A DNA stretch of 64,000 nt from Tessaracoccus sp. MC1865. Its GTDB lineage: Bacteria; Actinomycetota; Actinomycetes; Propionibacteriales; Propionibacteriaceae. The DNA lies in assembly GCF_017815535.1 (NCBI RefSeq), contig NZ_CP072596.1, positions 1,364,001-1,428,000 of the forward strand. The letters run 5' to 3'. The translations under genes and the position numbers were made by a program. The notes below the pieces were generated by a model. It saw nothing but the letters and a program-made list of their open reading frames with translations, had not been told where the DNA came from and did no database searches. Shown here one piece after another: positions 39,791 through 48,665 of the stretch (within the stretch, counting starts at the first letter, position 1; each line of letters opens with the position of its first letter).

Positions 39791-40774
39791 CTAGATGAAC
39801 GCCGCTTCCATCCGGCGGAAGGACGCGAGCCGCTCCTGAGAGAGCCGCCCGTCGGCCACGGCATCGTCGAATGCGCAGTCCACAGCCCCTGTCTCGTGCT
39901 TGCAGCCCCTCGCGCAGTCCTCGGCGAACTCCCTGAGATCCGGGAAGGCGCCCACCAGCGACTCCGGGGAGACGTGCATGATGCCGAACGAGCGCACCCC
40001 GGGGGTGTCGATGATCCACCCGCCGCCGGGGACCTCCATCGCCACCGCGGAGGTTGACGTGTGGCGACCCTTACCCGTGAGTTCGCTCACCTCTGCCGTG
40101 GCGCGGTTCGCATCCGGAATGAGGCGGTTCACCAGTGTCGACTTTCCCACGCCCGAGTGACCCACGAACACCGTCACCCTGTCCTGGATGGCTTCCCGGA
40201 TCTGCGTCAGGTCCGCGTCCGGCTCCGTGACGACGATGGGCACGCCGAGCGGTTCGTAGGCGCGCTTCAGTTCGTCCGGCGAGGCGAGGTCTGACTTCGT
40301 CAGGCAGAGCACCGGCCTGATCTTGGCGTCGAAGGCCGCCACCAGGATGCGGTCGATCATGCCCGTCCGCGGAGGCGGATCAGCCAGCGCGGTCACGATG
40401 AACAGTTGATCGGCGTTGGCGACGATGGGGCGCTCGAAGGAATCCACGTCGTCCGCGCTGCGGCGCAACACCGTAGAGCGCTCGATCACCTCGACGATAC
40501 GGCTGAGGCTGCCCTCGTCGCCGGTGACATCGCCGTCGAGGCGGACGTCGTCGCCGACGATGATGCCGCCCTTGCGGTTGATGAGGCGGCCACGCACCGC
40601 GGTGACCGGACGGCCCTCCAGCAGGCAGCGGTAGCGCCCGCGGTCCACGGAGATCACCCGCGCGACGGGGAGCGCCGAGTAGTCCGGGTGTTCCTTGGTG
40701 CGGGGACGGGTGCGGCGACGAGGCCTGTCGAAGTCCTCGACGTCGCGGTCGTGTTTGTCCCAGCGGCTGCTCAA
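39791..40774 (-). CDS. rsgA: Ribosome small-subunit-dependent GTPase A
   Basis: 327 residues from the TTG at 40774, which overlaps the aroA stop (TTGA); longer readings run into aroA. An OB-fold N-terminus precedes a circularly permuted GTPase: G4 LTKSDL before G1 GHSGVGKST and G3 DTPGVRSFG. The C-terminal zinc knuckle is CARGCKHETGAVDC. RsgA helps late maturation of the 30S subunit. The N-terminal ~40 residues are charged and actinobacterial in style. Confidence 0.93.
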   Translation of the reverse strand: MSSRWDKHDRDVEDFDRPRRRTRPRTKEHPDYSALPVARVISVDRGRYRCLLEGRPVTAVRGRLINRKGGIIVGDDVRLDGDVTGDEGSLSRIVEVIERSTVLRRSADDVDSFERPIVANADQLFIVTALADPPPRTGMIDRILVAAFDAKIRPVLCLTKSDLASPDELKRAYEPLGVPIVVTEPDADLTQIREAIQDRVTVFVGHSGVGKSTLVNRLIPDANRATAEVSELTGKGRHTSTSAVAMEVPGGGWIIDTPGVRSFGIMHVSPESLVGAFPDLREFAEDCARGCKHETGAVDCAFDDAVADGRLSQERLASFRRMEAAFI

Positions 40775-42027
40775 CCGACCAGCCTCGCCCAGTCCTGCGG
40801 GAAAGCCGGCATCGTCTTGGAGACGCACTGCAGGTCCGTCACGGTGATGCCCGGCTGCTTCAGCGCGACCAGGGCGGCGAAGTGGACCATCCGGTGGTCG
40901 GCGTAGGTCTCGATCTCGGCCCGGTTGAGCCCGGTGCCGCCCTCGATGGTGAGGCCGTCGTCAGTCTCCTCGGCCCGGATGCCGAGCTTGCGGAGTTCAG
41001 AAACCAGCGCAGCGAGGCGGTCCGTCTCGTGGCCCCGGATGTGCGCCACGCCGCGTACGCGGGTGGTGCCCTGTGCCAGAGCACCCAGCGCGGCGATGGA
41101 CGGTGTCAGCTCCGACGCGGTGGTGAGGTCCACGTCGACGCCACGCAGCTGTGAGGGGCCGGTCACGGTGACTTGGTCCCCGCGATGCTCGACGGTGGCG
41201 CCCATGCGCTCGGCGACCTCCAGGAACAGCGCCCCCGGTTGCAGCGACTGCTGCGGCCAGCCGGGCACTGTGACCTGCCCGCCGGTGGCCGCGGCCGCCG
41301 CGAGGAACACCGAGGCGTTGGTGAGATCCGGCTCGATGGTGGTGTCGCGGGCCTGGATGCTGCCCGGTGCCACCACCCAGGTGCTCTCGTCAGGCTCGCT
41401 GACGGTGACACCCCGGTCGCGCAGCATCTGCGCGGTCATGGCGATGTGCGGACGTGACGGCAGCGTGTTCCCGGTGTGGCGGATGGTCAGCCCCTGCGGC
41501 AGCAGCGCGCCGATCAACATCAGGCCGGAGACGAACTGGCTCGAACCAGAGGAGTCGATGACCGCCTCTGACCCCGGCGACGCGGGCGGCACCATCCGGA
41601 ACGGGACGGCATCTGCCGAGATGAGGGCGCCGAGCTGGCGCATGCCGTCCAGCAGGGGCCCCATGGGGCGTTCCGAAGCGTGCGGGTCGCCCACGAAGGA
41701 GCTGGGCCCGTCCGCCAGCAACGCCACGGGGGGCACGAAGCGCATGACGGTGCCTGCCAGGCCGCAGTCGATGTTGGCTGCACCGCGGAAACGGACCGGC
41801 GGGGTGACGCGCAACGCGTCGCCCCGAGCCTCGAGGGAGACGCCCAGCGCGCGCAGCGCGTCGATCATCAACTGCGAGTCACGCGAGTCGAGCACGCCGC
41901 GAAGCGTGCTGGGCCCGTCTGCGAGGGCAGCAAGAACCAGGGCGCGGTTGGTTTCCGACTTGGAACCGGGAACGATCAGTTCCCCAATGACGGGGGAGGA
42001 GGCGGAGGGAAGCGAATGGCTGGTCAA
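40771..42027 (-). CDS. aroA: 3-phosphoshikimate 1-carboxyvinyltransferase (EPSP synthase)
   Basis: 418 residues. Diagnostic blocks: PGSKSETNRALVLAALADG at the start, the LAGTVMRFVPP phosphate/PEP loop, and DHRMVHFAALVAL with GITVTDLQCVSKTMPAFP at the end. It joins PEP to shikimate-3-phosphate in the aromatic pathway. The TTG start at 42027 overlaps the TGA of the DoxX gene, and its own stop overlaps the rsgA start, so DoxX-aroA-rsgA are a coupled operon. Confidence 0.94.
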   Translation of the reverse strand: MTSHSLPSASSPVIGELIVPGSKSETNRALVLAALADGPSTLRGVLDSRDSQLMIDALRALGVSLEARGDALRVTPPVRFRGAANIDCGLAGTVMRFVPPVALLADGPSSFVGDPHASERPMGPLLDGMRQLGALISADAVPFRMVPPASPGSEAVIDSSGSSQFVSGLMLIGALLPQGLTIRHTGNTLPSRPHIAMTAQMLRDRGVTVSEPDESTWVVAPGSIQARDTTIEPDLTNASVFLAAAAATGGQVTVPGWPQQSLQPGALFLEVAERMGATVEHRGDQVTVTGPSQLRGVDVDLTTASELTPSIAALGALAQGTTRVRGVAHIRGHETDRLAALVSELRKLGIRAEETDDGLTIEGGTGLNRAEIETYADHRMVHFAALVALKQPGITVTDLQCVSKTMPAFPQDWARLVG

Positions 42028-42584
42028 GGAGTGACAGCCTCGAGCTTCTTACCGATCCTCTTCGCCTGCTTCCGGGCCTTCCGGCTCACGTCGTTGCTCA
42101 GGGCGGAGACCTTCTTCTCCGTGACCTTGGCGGCGTGCGCGGAACGCCAGCCGAGGCTGGGCCTGCCCTGCAGGTCCTGCGTGGCGAGCACCGCGGCTCC
42201 GAGGAGGGCCGCATTGCGCAGCATCTCCGGACGCGCATGCTCCTTGGCCTCCTTGGTGGCCTGCTTGGCGGGCATGGAGATGGCGAGGTTCAGGACGCTG
42301 GCCTTGGCGAGCATGGCCGCGCCGAGGCGACGGCCAATGCCGGTGGCGAACATGGCGCCGCCCACGATTTGGGCCACCCCGGAGATGCGCACCCACGTCT
42401 CGGCCTTCTCGGGCACGTAGGACGCAAGGTCGGCCGGCACGATGCGCTGCACGAGCGGCGTGAAGGTGTGGGTGAACGCTTCGGCATCTGGCGCGGTGTC
42501 GGCAGGCTTGGTGACCGCCTTGACACCTTCTGAGATGAAGTAGCTGGCGAACAGGCTTCGGGCTACGAATCGCAAGAGACTCAT
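42024..42584 (-). CDS. DoxX family membrane protein
   Basis: 186 residues. DoxX-like pattern: an N-terminal RFVARSLFASYFISEGVKAV, then ISGVAQIVGGAMFATGIGRRLGA and a third helix; the tail is Lys/Arg-rich and cytosolic. Four spans are expected. DoxX proteins have been linked to redox and sulfur metabolism but have no single function. TAGGGT (42596-42591 minus) precedes the ATG by 6 nt, so the operon is probably leaderless. Divergent from the SOS peptidase gene 26 bp away. Confidence 0.82.
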   Translation of the reverse strand: MSLLRFVARSLFASYFISEGVKAVTKPADTAPDAEAFTHTFTPLVQRIVPADLASYVPEKAETWVRISGVAQIVGGAMFATGIGRRLGAAMLAKASVLNLAISMPAKQATKEAKEHARPEMLRNAALLGAAVLATQDLQGRPSLGWRSAHAAKVTEKKVSALSNDVSRKARKQAKRIGKKLEAVTP

Positions 42585-42590
42585 GGAGCA

Positions 42591-42603
42591 ACCCTACTAG
42601 CCT
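42591..42603. promoter_or_regulatory. Back-to-back -10 boxes for divergent leaderless genes
   Basis: Only 26 bp separate the two start codons (42584 minus, 42611 plus). TAGGGT on the minus strand (42596-42591) is 6 nt from the DoxX ATG; TAGCCT on the plus strand (42598-42603) is 7 nt from the peptidase ATG. CTACTAG links them. Neither gene has a Shine-Dalgarno, so both transcripts should start at or next to the start codon. Confidence 0.6.
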
Positions 42604-42610
42604 TGCTGTC

Positions 42611-43309
42611 ATGTGTGGACGGTATGCGGCGACGGCTCATCCCAGTGAACTGGTGGAGGAGTTCGAGATCTCCTTCATCGACGAGGAGATGGCCGAGGTG
42701 GCCACCCCGCGTTTCAACATCGCGCCCACCGACGTGGTGCCCGCCGTCGTCGACAGGGCGGAGGATGGCGGGGTCACCCGGAAGTTGGTGCCGCTGAAGT
42801 GGGGGCTGGTGCCGAGTTGGTCGAAGTCGCCCGACGGTGGCGCGAGGCTGATCAACGCCAGGGTGGAGACGGTCGCGGAGAAGCCGTCGTTCCGGAAGGC
42901 CGCCTCCGCTCGCCGCTGCCTCCTCCCGGCCCTGGGGTACTACGAATGGCGCTCCGAGGACGTGGCGGGGAAGAAGAAGCCAGTCAAGCAGCCGTACTTC
43001 CTCAGCCCCCCGTCGGGGCTCATGGTGATGGCCGGGCTCTACGAGTTCTGGAAGGGACCGGACGGCTGGCTGTCCACAACGACCATCATCACCACCGAGG
43101 CGACGGATGAGCTGGGCTGGGTGCACGACCGGATGCCCATGGTGGTGCCGCGCGACAGCTGGGACGACTGGCTGGACCCCGCATTCACGGATGCCCAGGC
43201 CGCCGTGGCGATGTTGACCGCACCGCTGGACCTGGGGCACCGGAAGGTGTCGCGGACGGTGAACAAGGTGGGGACCGAGGGACCCGAACTGATCGAGCCG
43301 GTCAGCTGA
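42611..43309 (+). CDS. SOS response-associated peptidase (SRAP/YedK-HMCES)
   Basis: 232 residues. Cys2 of MCGRY, the catalytic nucleophile that caps abasic sites in single-stranded DNA, is exposed after Met removal. Other SRAP motifs: PRFNIAPTD, WGLVPSW, INARVETV, CLLPALGYYEW (Glu) and VHDRMPMVV (His). The family forms DNA-protein crosslinks at abasic sites and may later reverse them. Probable leaderless start. Confidence 0.92.
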   Translation: MCGRYAATAHPSELVEEFEISFIDEEMAEVATPRFNIAPTDVVPAVVDRAEDGGVTRKLVPLKWGLVPSWSKSPDGGARLINARVETVAEKPSFRKAASARRCLLPALGYYEWRSEDVAGKKKPVKQPYFLSPPSGLMVMAGLYEFWKGPDGWLSTTTIITTEATDELGWVHDRMPMVVPRDSWDDWLDPAFTDAQAAVAMLTAPLDLGHRKVSRTVNKVGTEGPELIEPVS

Positions 43310-43445
43310 ACGTGAGGATGTTGTCGAACACCCACTCGCCGCTCTGCGTGAACGCGTAACCGCCGGTTGCTCCGGGCGTGGCCGCGTACACCGTCGTCAG
43401 CGTGGAGGAACGGCAGGCGCCGCGGCCTGTGCGGGCGGTGCGCAC
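43302..43445 (-). pseudogene. Short coding-looking remnant, antisense to the downstream flank
   Basis: On the minus strand a 47-codon frame from a GTG at 43445 reads SSTLTTVYAATPGATGGYAF and ends SGEWVFDNILTFS before a stop at 43302. It has the look of the C-terminus of a secreted beta-rich protein, but the same frame is closed by TAG immediately upstream and no signal peptide is present. It may be the end of a lost gene. The stretch 43310-43587 holds nothing else that I can support. Confidence 0.25.
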
Positions 43446-43587
43446 GAACGGCTACTTCACCGGCGGGGTGGTCGCGGCGGGCTTCGGGGCGGTCGATGGG
43501 GGCTCTGCACCGACGCAGGGCACTGGGCTCGGCTCTGCCGGAGAGGTCGGTTTGGCTGATCCGGGTCCGGCGGGGAACACTGGGCGG

Positions 43588-45186
43588 GTGCTGCAGGTAA
43601 AGGACGTCGAAGTGCGCGCGGGAGCGCGTTTATTACTGTCCCCGGTGAGTTTCCAGGTGATCAACGGTGACCGGATCGGCCTCGTCGGCCGCAACGGTGC
43701 CGGGAAGACCACCCTCACCAGGATCCTGGCCGGAGAGGGCCAGCCGGCCGGCGGCGCCGTCACCCGCGCCGGGCAACTCGGCTACCTACCGCAGGACCCG
43801 CGCTCAGGCGACCCCGAGCAGCTGGCCCGCGACCGGGTGCTGGGCGCCCGCGGTCTAGACGTGGTGGTGCGCCGGATGCGCAAGGCTGAGGAGAGCATGG
43901 CCACCGCCGAGGGTCGGGTGCGCGACGACGCCATGGAGGCCTACAGCCGCGCCGAGGCCGCGTTCGTCGCCGCCGGCGGCTACGCCGCTGAATCCGAGGC
44001 GGCCCGCATCGCGGCCAACCTCGGGTTGCCCGATCGAATCCTGGCGCAGCCCCTCAAGACCCTGTCCGGCGGGCAGCGTCGCCGCATCGAGCTGGCTCGC
44101 ATCCTCTTCTCAGACGCCGACACCCTGCTGCTCGACGAGCCCACGAACCACCTGGACGCGGATTCCGTCGTCTGGCTGCGCAGCTACCTCCAGGGTTTCC
44201 CCGGCGGCCTCATCGTCATCTCCCACGACACCGAACTGCTCGACGCGGTGGTCAACAAGGTCTTCCACCTCGACGCCAACCGGGCAGAACTCGACATCTA
44301 CTCGATGAACTGGAAGCGCTACCTCATGCAGCGCGAGACCGACGAGCGTCGCCGCAAGCGCGAACTCGCCAACGCCGAACGCAAAGCCGGCCAGCTGATG
44401 ATGCAGGCCGACAAGATGCGGGCCAAGGCCACCAAGGCGGTCGCCGCGCAGAACATGGCGAAGCGCGCGGAGAAGCTCCTGGCCTCCGTCGAGGGGGAGC
44501 GGCAGGTGGACGCGGTGGCCAAGATCCGGTTCCCGGAGCCCGCCCCGTGTGGCAAGACGCCGCTGCGCGGCTTCAACCTCAGCAAGTCCTACGGATCGCT
44601 CGAGGTGTTCACCGCCGTCGATCTTGCCATCGACAAGGGCTCGAAGGTGGTCATCCTCGGCCTCAACGGCGCGGGCAAGACCACCATGCTGCGGCTCCTC
44701 AGCGGCATGGAGGAGCCGACGGCGGGCCGCGTCGAACTGGGCCACGGCGCCAGGGTGGGCTACTACGCGCAGGAGCACGAGACGCTCGACGTCAACCGCA
44801 GCGTGCTGGACAACATGGTCTCGGCCTCGCCCAACCTCGGCGACACCGAGGTGCGCAAGGTGCTGGGCTCCTTCCTCTTCACCGGCGACGACGTGGCCAA
44901 GCCCGCCAAGGTGCTCTCCGGCGGCGAGAAGACCCGTCTGGCGCTGGCCATGCTGGTGGTCTCCGCGGCCAACGTGCTGCTGCTCGACGAGCCGACCAAC
45001 AACCTCGACCCCGCGTCGAGGGCCGAGGTGCTCAACGCGATCAGGACCTATGCCGGGGCGGTCGTCCTGGTCACGCACGACCCGGGGGCGGTGCATGCGC
45101 TGGAACCGGACCGGGTGCTGATCATGCCCGACGGCGTGGAGGACCTGTGGACCGATGACTATGCCGAATTGATCGATCTGGCCTAG
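43588..45186 (+). CDS. ABC-F family ATPase (translation factor type)
   Basis: 532 residues from the GTG at 43588 (VLQVKDVEV); a longer frame to 43378 adds Gly/Ala-rich sequence unlike the family. Two ABC domains: GRNGAGKT with LSGGQRRRIELA and LLLDEPTNHLD; then GLNGAGKT with LSGGEKTRLALA and LLLDEPTNNLD. The linker between them is basic and helical (P-site tRNA interaction motif region). No membrane domain. ABC-F proteins act at the ribosomal E-site, in translation control or antibiotic protection; the subtype cannot be fixed here. Confidence 0.9.
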   Translation: MLQVKDVEVRAGARLLLSPVSFQVINGDRIGLVGRNGAGKTTLTRILAGEGQPAGGAVTRAGQLGYLPQDPRSGDPEQLARDRVLGARGLDVVVRRMRKAEESMATAEGRVRDDAMEAYSRAEAAFVAAGGYAAESEAARIAANLGLPDRILAQPLKTLSGGQRRRIELARILFSDADTLLLDEPTNHLDADSVVWLRSYLQGFPGGLIVISHDTELLDAVVNKVFHLDANRAELDIYSMNWKRYLMQRETDERRRKRELANAERKAGQLMMQADKMRAKATKAVAAQNMAKRAEKLLASVEGERQVDAVAKIRFPEPAPCGKTPLRGFNLSKSYGSLEVFTAVDLAIDKGSKVVILGLNGAGKTTMLRLLSGMEEPTAGRVELGHGARVGYYAQEHETLDVNRSVLDNMVSASPNLGDTEVRKVLGSFLFTGDDVAKPAKVLSGGEKTRLALAMLVVSAANVLLLDEPTNNLDPASRAEVLNAIRTYAGAVVLVTHDPGAVHALEPDRVLIMPDGVEDLWTDDYAELIDLA

Positions 45187-45267
45187 AACGTTCACACTTT
45201 CTGTTCATTCGCTCGCAATCCGGGCACTGTGCCTGGCTCATCTGATGCGCGGGTCTAGGGTGAAGTC

Positions 45268-46695
45268 GTGGCGAGAATCAAGTTTGGTACCGGCGGATGG
45301 CGTGCGATCATCGGCGACGAATTCATCCGTAGCAACGTTCGACTGCTGTGTGGGGCACTTGCACAGCGCATCAGGGAAGAAGGGGCGGCGGACACCGGCA
45401 TCGTGATCGGTTATGACCGCCGGTTCCTCTCGGATGTCGCAGCCCACTGGGCCGCAGAGGTGTTCGCGGGCGAGGGCATCCGCACGCAGGTGATCAAGGT
45501 GGCGCAGGCGCCCACCCCGATGATCATGTGGACCGTCAAGGACCAGGGCCTGCCCTACGGGATGGCCATCACCGCCTCCCACAACCCCGCGCTCTACAAC
45601 GGCATCAAGGTGTTCACCGCCGGCGGCAAGGACGCCGACGAGGAGATCACCCAGGACGTCGAACGCCGGATGGGGCTGCTCGAGGGCGAAGGCGAAGACG
45701 CCATCGGCCACATCGCCTATGAGAAGGCACTCGACGCCGGGAAGATCACCGAGATCAACCCCTTCAACGGCTACATCGACTCCATCGTCGAGCAGGTCGA
45801 CATGCTGGCGATCAAGAGGGCGAACCTGAAGATCGCCCTGGACCCCATGTTCGGTGTGTCCAAGACGTCGCTGCAGACCATCCTGATGACGGCCCGCGCA
45901 GACGTCGAGGTCATCCACGACAGGCACGACACCCTCTTCGGTGGCCGCATGCCGTCGCCCACCAGCGCGACGCTGGAGTCCCTCAAGCGCTACGTCCTCG
46001 ACAACAAGTGCGACCTGGGCATCGCGACGGACGGCGACGCCGACCGCATCGGCGTGATCGACGACAAGGGCAACTTCCTCCACCCCAACCAGTTGCTTGT
46101 GATCCTCTACTACTACCTGCTCAAGTACAAGGGCTGGAAGGGCGCCGTCGTGCGCAACGTGGCCACCACGTCGCTGCTCGACGATGTGGCCGAGCAGTTC
46201 GGTGAGCAGTCCTACGAGGTGCCGGTCGGCTTCAAGTGGATCTCCGGCAAGATGCTCGAGACCGACGCCATCATCGGCGGCGAATCCTCCGGCGGCCTGA
46301 CCGTGCGCGGCCACATCTCCGGCAAGGACGGCATCTACGCCGCAGCGCTGCTCGTCGAGATGATCGCCGTGGTGGGCAAGCCCATGAGCCAGATCTACGA
46401 AGAGATCACCGGCCAGTTCGACCCGCACTACATGGCGGAGACGGACTTCAAGTTCCCGCAGGAGCGCAAGCCCGAGATCCTCAACACCCTCATGGTGGAG
46501 AAGAAGCTCCCCGAATTCACCGAGAAGGTCGTCGACGTGTCCTACCGCGACGGCGCGAAGGTGTACTTCGAGGACGGGTGGATCATCGCTCGCTTCTCCG
46601 GCACCGAGCCGCTGCTGCGCATCTTCTGCGAGCTCCCCTCGCAGGAGCGTGCCGAAGCCGCCTGCGAAGAGATGCGTGCCTTCCTGGGCCTCTGA
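45268..46695 (+). CDS. Phosphoglucomutase/phosphomannomutase family enzyme
   Basis: 475 residues. Phosphoserine loop TASHNPALYNGIKVF, metal loop ATDGDADRIGV, sugar-binding GGESSGG and phosphate-binding RFSGTEPLLRI. These define the alpha-D-phosphohexomutase superfamily, interconverting hexose 1- and 6-phosphates. Substrate preference is unclear. The GTG has no Shine-Dalgarno; TAGGGT (45256-45261) is 6 nt upstream, a leaderless arrangement. Confidence 0.92.
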   Translation: MARIKFGTGGWRAIIGDEFIRSNVRLLCGALAQRIREEGAADTGIVIGYDRRFLSDVAAHWAAEVFAGEGIRTQVIKVAQAPTPMIMWTVKDQGLPYGMAITASHNPALYNGIKVFTAGGKDADEEITQDVERRMGLLEGEGEDAIGHIAYEKALDAGKITEINPFNGYIDSIVEQVDMLAIKRANLKIALDPMFGVSKTSLQTILMTARADVEVIHDRHDTLFGGRMPSPTSATLESLKRYVLDNKCDLGIATDGDADRIGVIDDKGNFLHPNQLLVILYYYLLKYKGWKGAVVRNVATTSLLDDVAEQFGEQSYEVPVGFKWISGKMLETDAIIGGESSGGLTVRGHISGKDGIYAAALLVEMIAVVGKPMSQIYEEITGQFDPHYMAETDFKFPQERKPEILNTLMVEKKLPEFTEKVVDVSYRDGAKVYFEDGWIIARFSGTEPLLRIFCELPSQERAEAACEEMRAFLGL

Positions 46696-46697
46696 GG

Positions 46698-48665
46698 TCA
46701 GTAGATCCGGCTGACGGTCGCCTCCCACGGCTCCATCACGGGGCTGCGGGGGCCGCCCAGCACCGGCACGATCGTGCCCCGCACGTGCGGCCGCTTGATC
46801 TTGCGCCCCGTGGTGTTGCACTCGATCAGGAACCGCTGAGCGCCCAGCGTGCGCTGGTAGGCGAAGTAGTACTTCTTCTGCCGGTGGACCCACCGCAGGT
46901 CGCCCAGCGTGAGCGCGCGGAACTTCCGTCGCAGCGCGATCAGCGCGCGGTGCCACGCGAACACCGAATCCGGGTCCTCCATCTGCTCCTTCGCGGAGAA
47001 TCCCGGTGTGGTGTCCGTGCCTGCCAACCACGCGGGGGCCTCGCTGAACCCGCCGTCGGGATCCCAGCGCATGGGAACCCTGGCGTGGTCGCGCGTGCCC
47101 GCGAGGATCTGCTTCCACGCCTCGACCTTGCTCATGCCCGCGGTCAGCAGATCCGCGTGCCGGTTGATCGACTCGACGTCGCGGAGTTGCTCGACGTCCT
47201 CGAAAGCGTGGTTGGTGGCACCCAGTTCCTGCCCCTGGAAGAGGAACGGCGTGCCGCGCATCGTGAGCTGGATGGTGGCCAGCATCTTGCCGATCGCCGT
47301 GCGCACGGCCGGGTCTGCCTCGCGGCCACCCCCGAACTTGGACAGCATCCGCGGGTTGTCGTGGTTGTCGAGGAAGACTGCGATCCAGTCGTTGGGGGCC
47401 AGGTGCCGGTCGTAGGCGCGGTAGAAGCGCTTGAGGTACCAGAGCTTGTAGTCGTAGGTGTGCCACCTGGTCCGGCCGGGGTTGTCGAGCACGTCGAAGT
47501 TGAAGATGAGGTCAAGTTCGCCGCGCCCGTAACCGCTCAGCAGCCGCCCGAGTTCCATACCGATGCCGGGGGTCTCGCCCACCATGATGCCGATCATGTC
47601 CGGGGGCAGTGGGTCGCCGAGCTCGCCGTCGGGCAGTTTCCGACGGGGGGTTGAGACCGGCGCCTCGCGGCGCGTGAACCCCTCCCGGCGCAGCCCCCGC
47701 AGGAACTCGTGGAGCCGCGGGCCGTAGAAGTAGTGCTCCACGCCGATGAACTCGAGCAGCTCGCCGATGAACGGATGCCCGTCCGGCAGCCCTGGCTTCT
47801 TGGAGATGTAGTTGATGACGTCCAGCCGGAAGCCGTCGATGCCGCGCTTCATCCACCACGTCACGATGTCAGCGACCTCGGCGCGCACCTCGTCGTTGTC
47901 CCAGTTGAGGTCCACCTGCCCCTCGGCGAAGAGCCGCAACGCCCAGCGTTCGGCCTCGGGGAACCAACGCCAGGCGGGGCCGGAGAAGAAGGAGCGCCAG
48001 TTGTTCGGCGGTTGGTCCGGGGAGCCCTTCTCGAGGAAGTAGTAGCCGCCGTACTTGCCGTCGGGGTCCTTGAGCGCCTTCTGGAACCACTCATGATGCG
48101 CGGAGGTGTGGTTGACCACGAGGTCGAGGATGATGCGCAGCCCGCGGTCGTGGCACTCGGCGATCAGCTCGTCGAGGTCCTCAAGGGTGCCCATCTCCTC
48201 CATGACGGCCCGGTAGTCCCGCACGTCGTAGCCCATGTCCTCGTTCGGGGAGTCGAACACGGGAGACAGCCACAGGCAGTCCACTCCCAGCTGCTGAAGG
48301 TAGTCGAGTTTGCCGATGATGCCGCGGATGTCGCCGACCCCGTCGCCGTTGGAGTCGGCGAAGGAGCGCGGGTAGACCTGGTAGAAGACCGCTTCGCGCC
48401 ACCACGGCGTCGGGTCCGGGGCGCGGCCCCTGCGGGGGCGCTCCGTCTCGCTGTTGACCAGGCCGAGGATCATGTCCACCATGCCCGGACCGCTGATGCG
48501 CTCCGTCAGTTTCTCCACGACGCCGATGGGCAGGCCCGCGAAGAGGTAGATGAGGCGTCTGGGGAGGCCGGTCTGGAGGAAGAGCTTGTCCACGATGTCG
48601 CGCCCCATGGGGTGGCGGTAGAGGTCGTGGATGGTGCTGCGCTTAGTCAGCAGCCTGTACGACAT
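46698..48665 (-). CDS. Glycoside hydrolase family 13 alpha-glucosidase-like, with N-terminal extension
   Basis: 655 residues, longer than the usual ~550 because of ~85 residues before the catalytic domain (starting WWREAVFYQVYPRSFAD). Conserved regions: DLVVNHTS, GFRLDVINYISK (nucleophile Asp), VGETPGIGM (acid Glu), FLDNHDNPRM. The set fits oligo-1,6-glucosidase/alpha-glucosidase enzymes acting on short alpha-glucosides in the cytosol. It overlaps the GPH symporter gene by 23 nt, so imported sugar is probably its substrate. The extension is helical and not recognised. Confidence 0.88.
   Translation of the reverse strand: MSYRLLTKRSTIHDLYRHPMGRDIVDKLFLQTGLPRRLIYLFAGLPIGVVEKLTERISGPGMVDMILGLVNSETERPRRGRAPDPTPWWREAVFYQVYPRSFADSNGDGVGDIRGIIGKLDYLQQLGVDCLWLSPVFDSPNEDMGYDVRDYRAVMEEMGTLEDLDELIAECHDRGLRIILDLVVNHTSAHHEWFQKALKDPDGKYGGYYFLEKGSPDQPPNNWRSFFSGPAWRWFPEAERWALRLFAEGQVDLNWDNDEVRAEVADIVTWWMKRGIDGFRLDVINYISKKPGLPDGHPFIGELLEFIGVEHYFYGPRLHEFLRGLRREGFTRREAPVSTPRRKLPDGELGDPLPPDMIGIMVGETPGIGMELGRLLSGYGRGELDLIFNFDVLDNPGRTRWHTYDYKLWYLKRFYRAYDRHLAPNDWIAVFLDNHDNPRMLSKFGGGREADPAVRTAIGKMLATIQLTMRGTPFLFQGQELGATNHAFEDVEQLRDVESINRHADLLTAGMSKVEAWKQILAGTRDHARVPMRWDPDGGFSEAPAWLAGTDTTPGFSAKEQMEDPDSVFAWHRALIALRRKFRALTLGDLRWVHRQKKYYFAYQRTLGAQRFLIECNTTGRKIKRPHVRGTIVPVLGGPRSPVMEPWEATVSRIY

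Noticed and set aside
43378-43587. N-terminal extension of the ABC-F gene
   Set aside because: The 70 extra residues are Gly/Ala-rich and unlike ABC-F proteins, which begin at about VLQVKDVEV.
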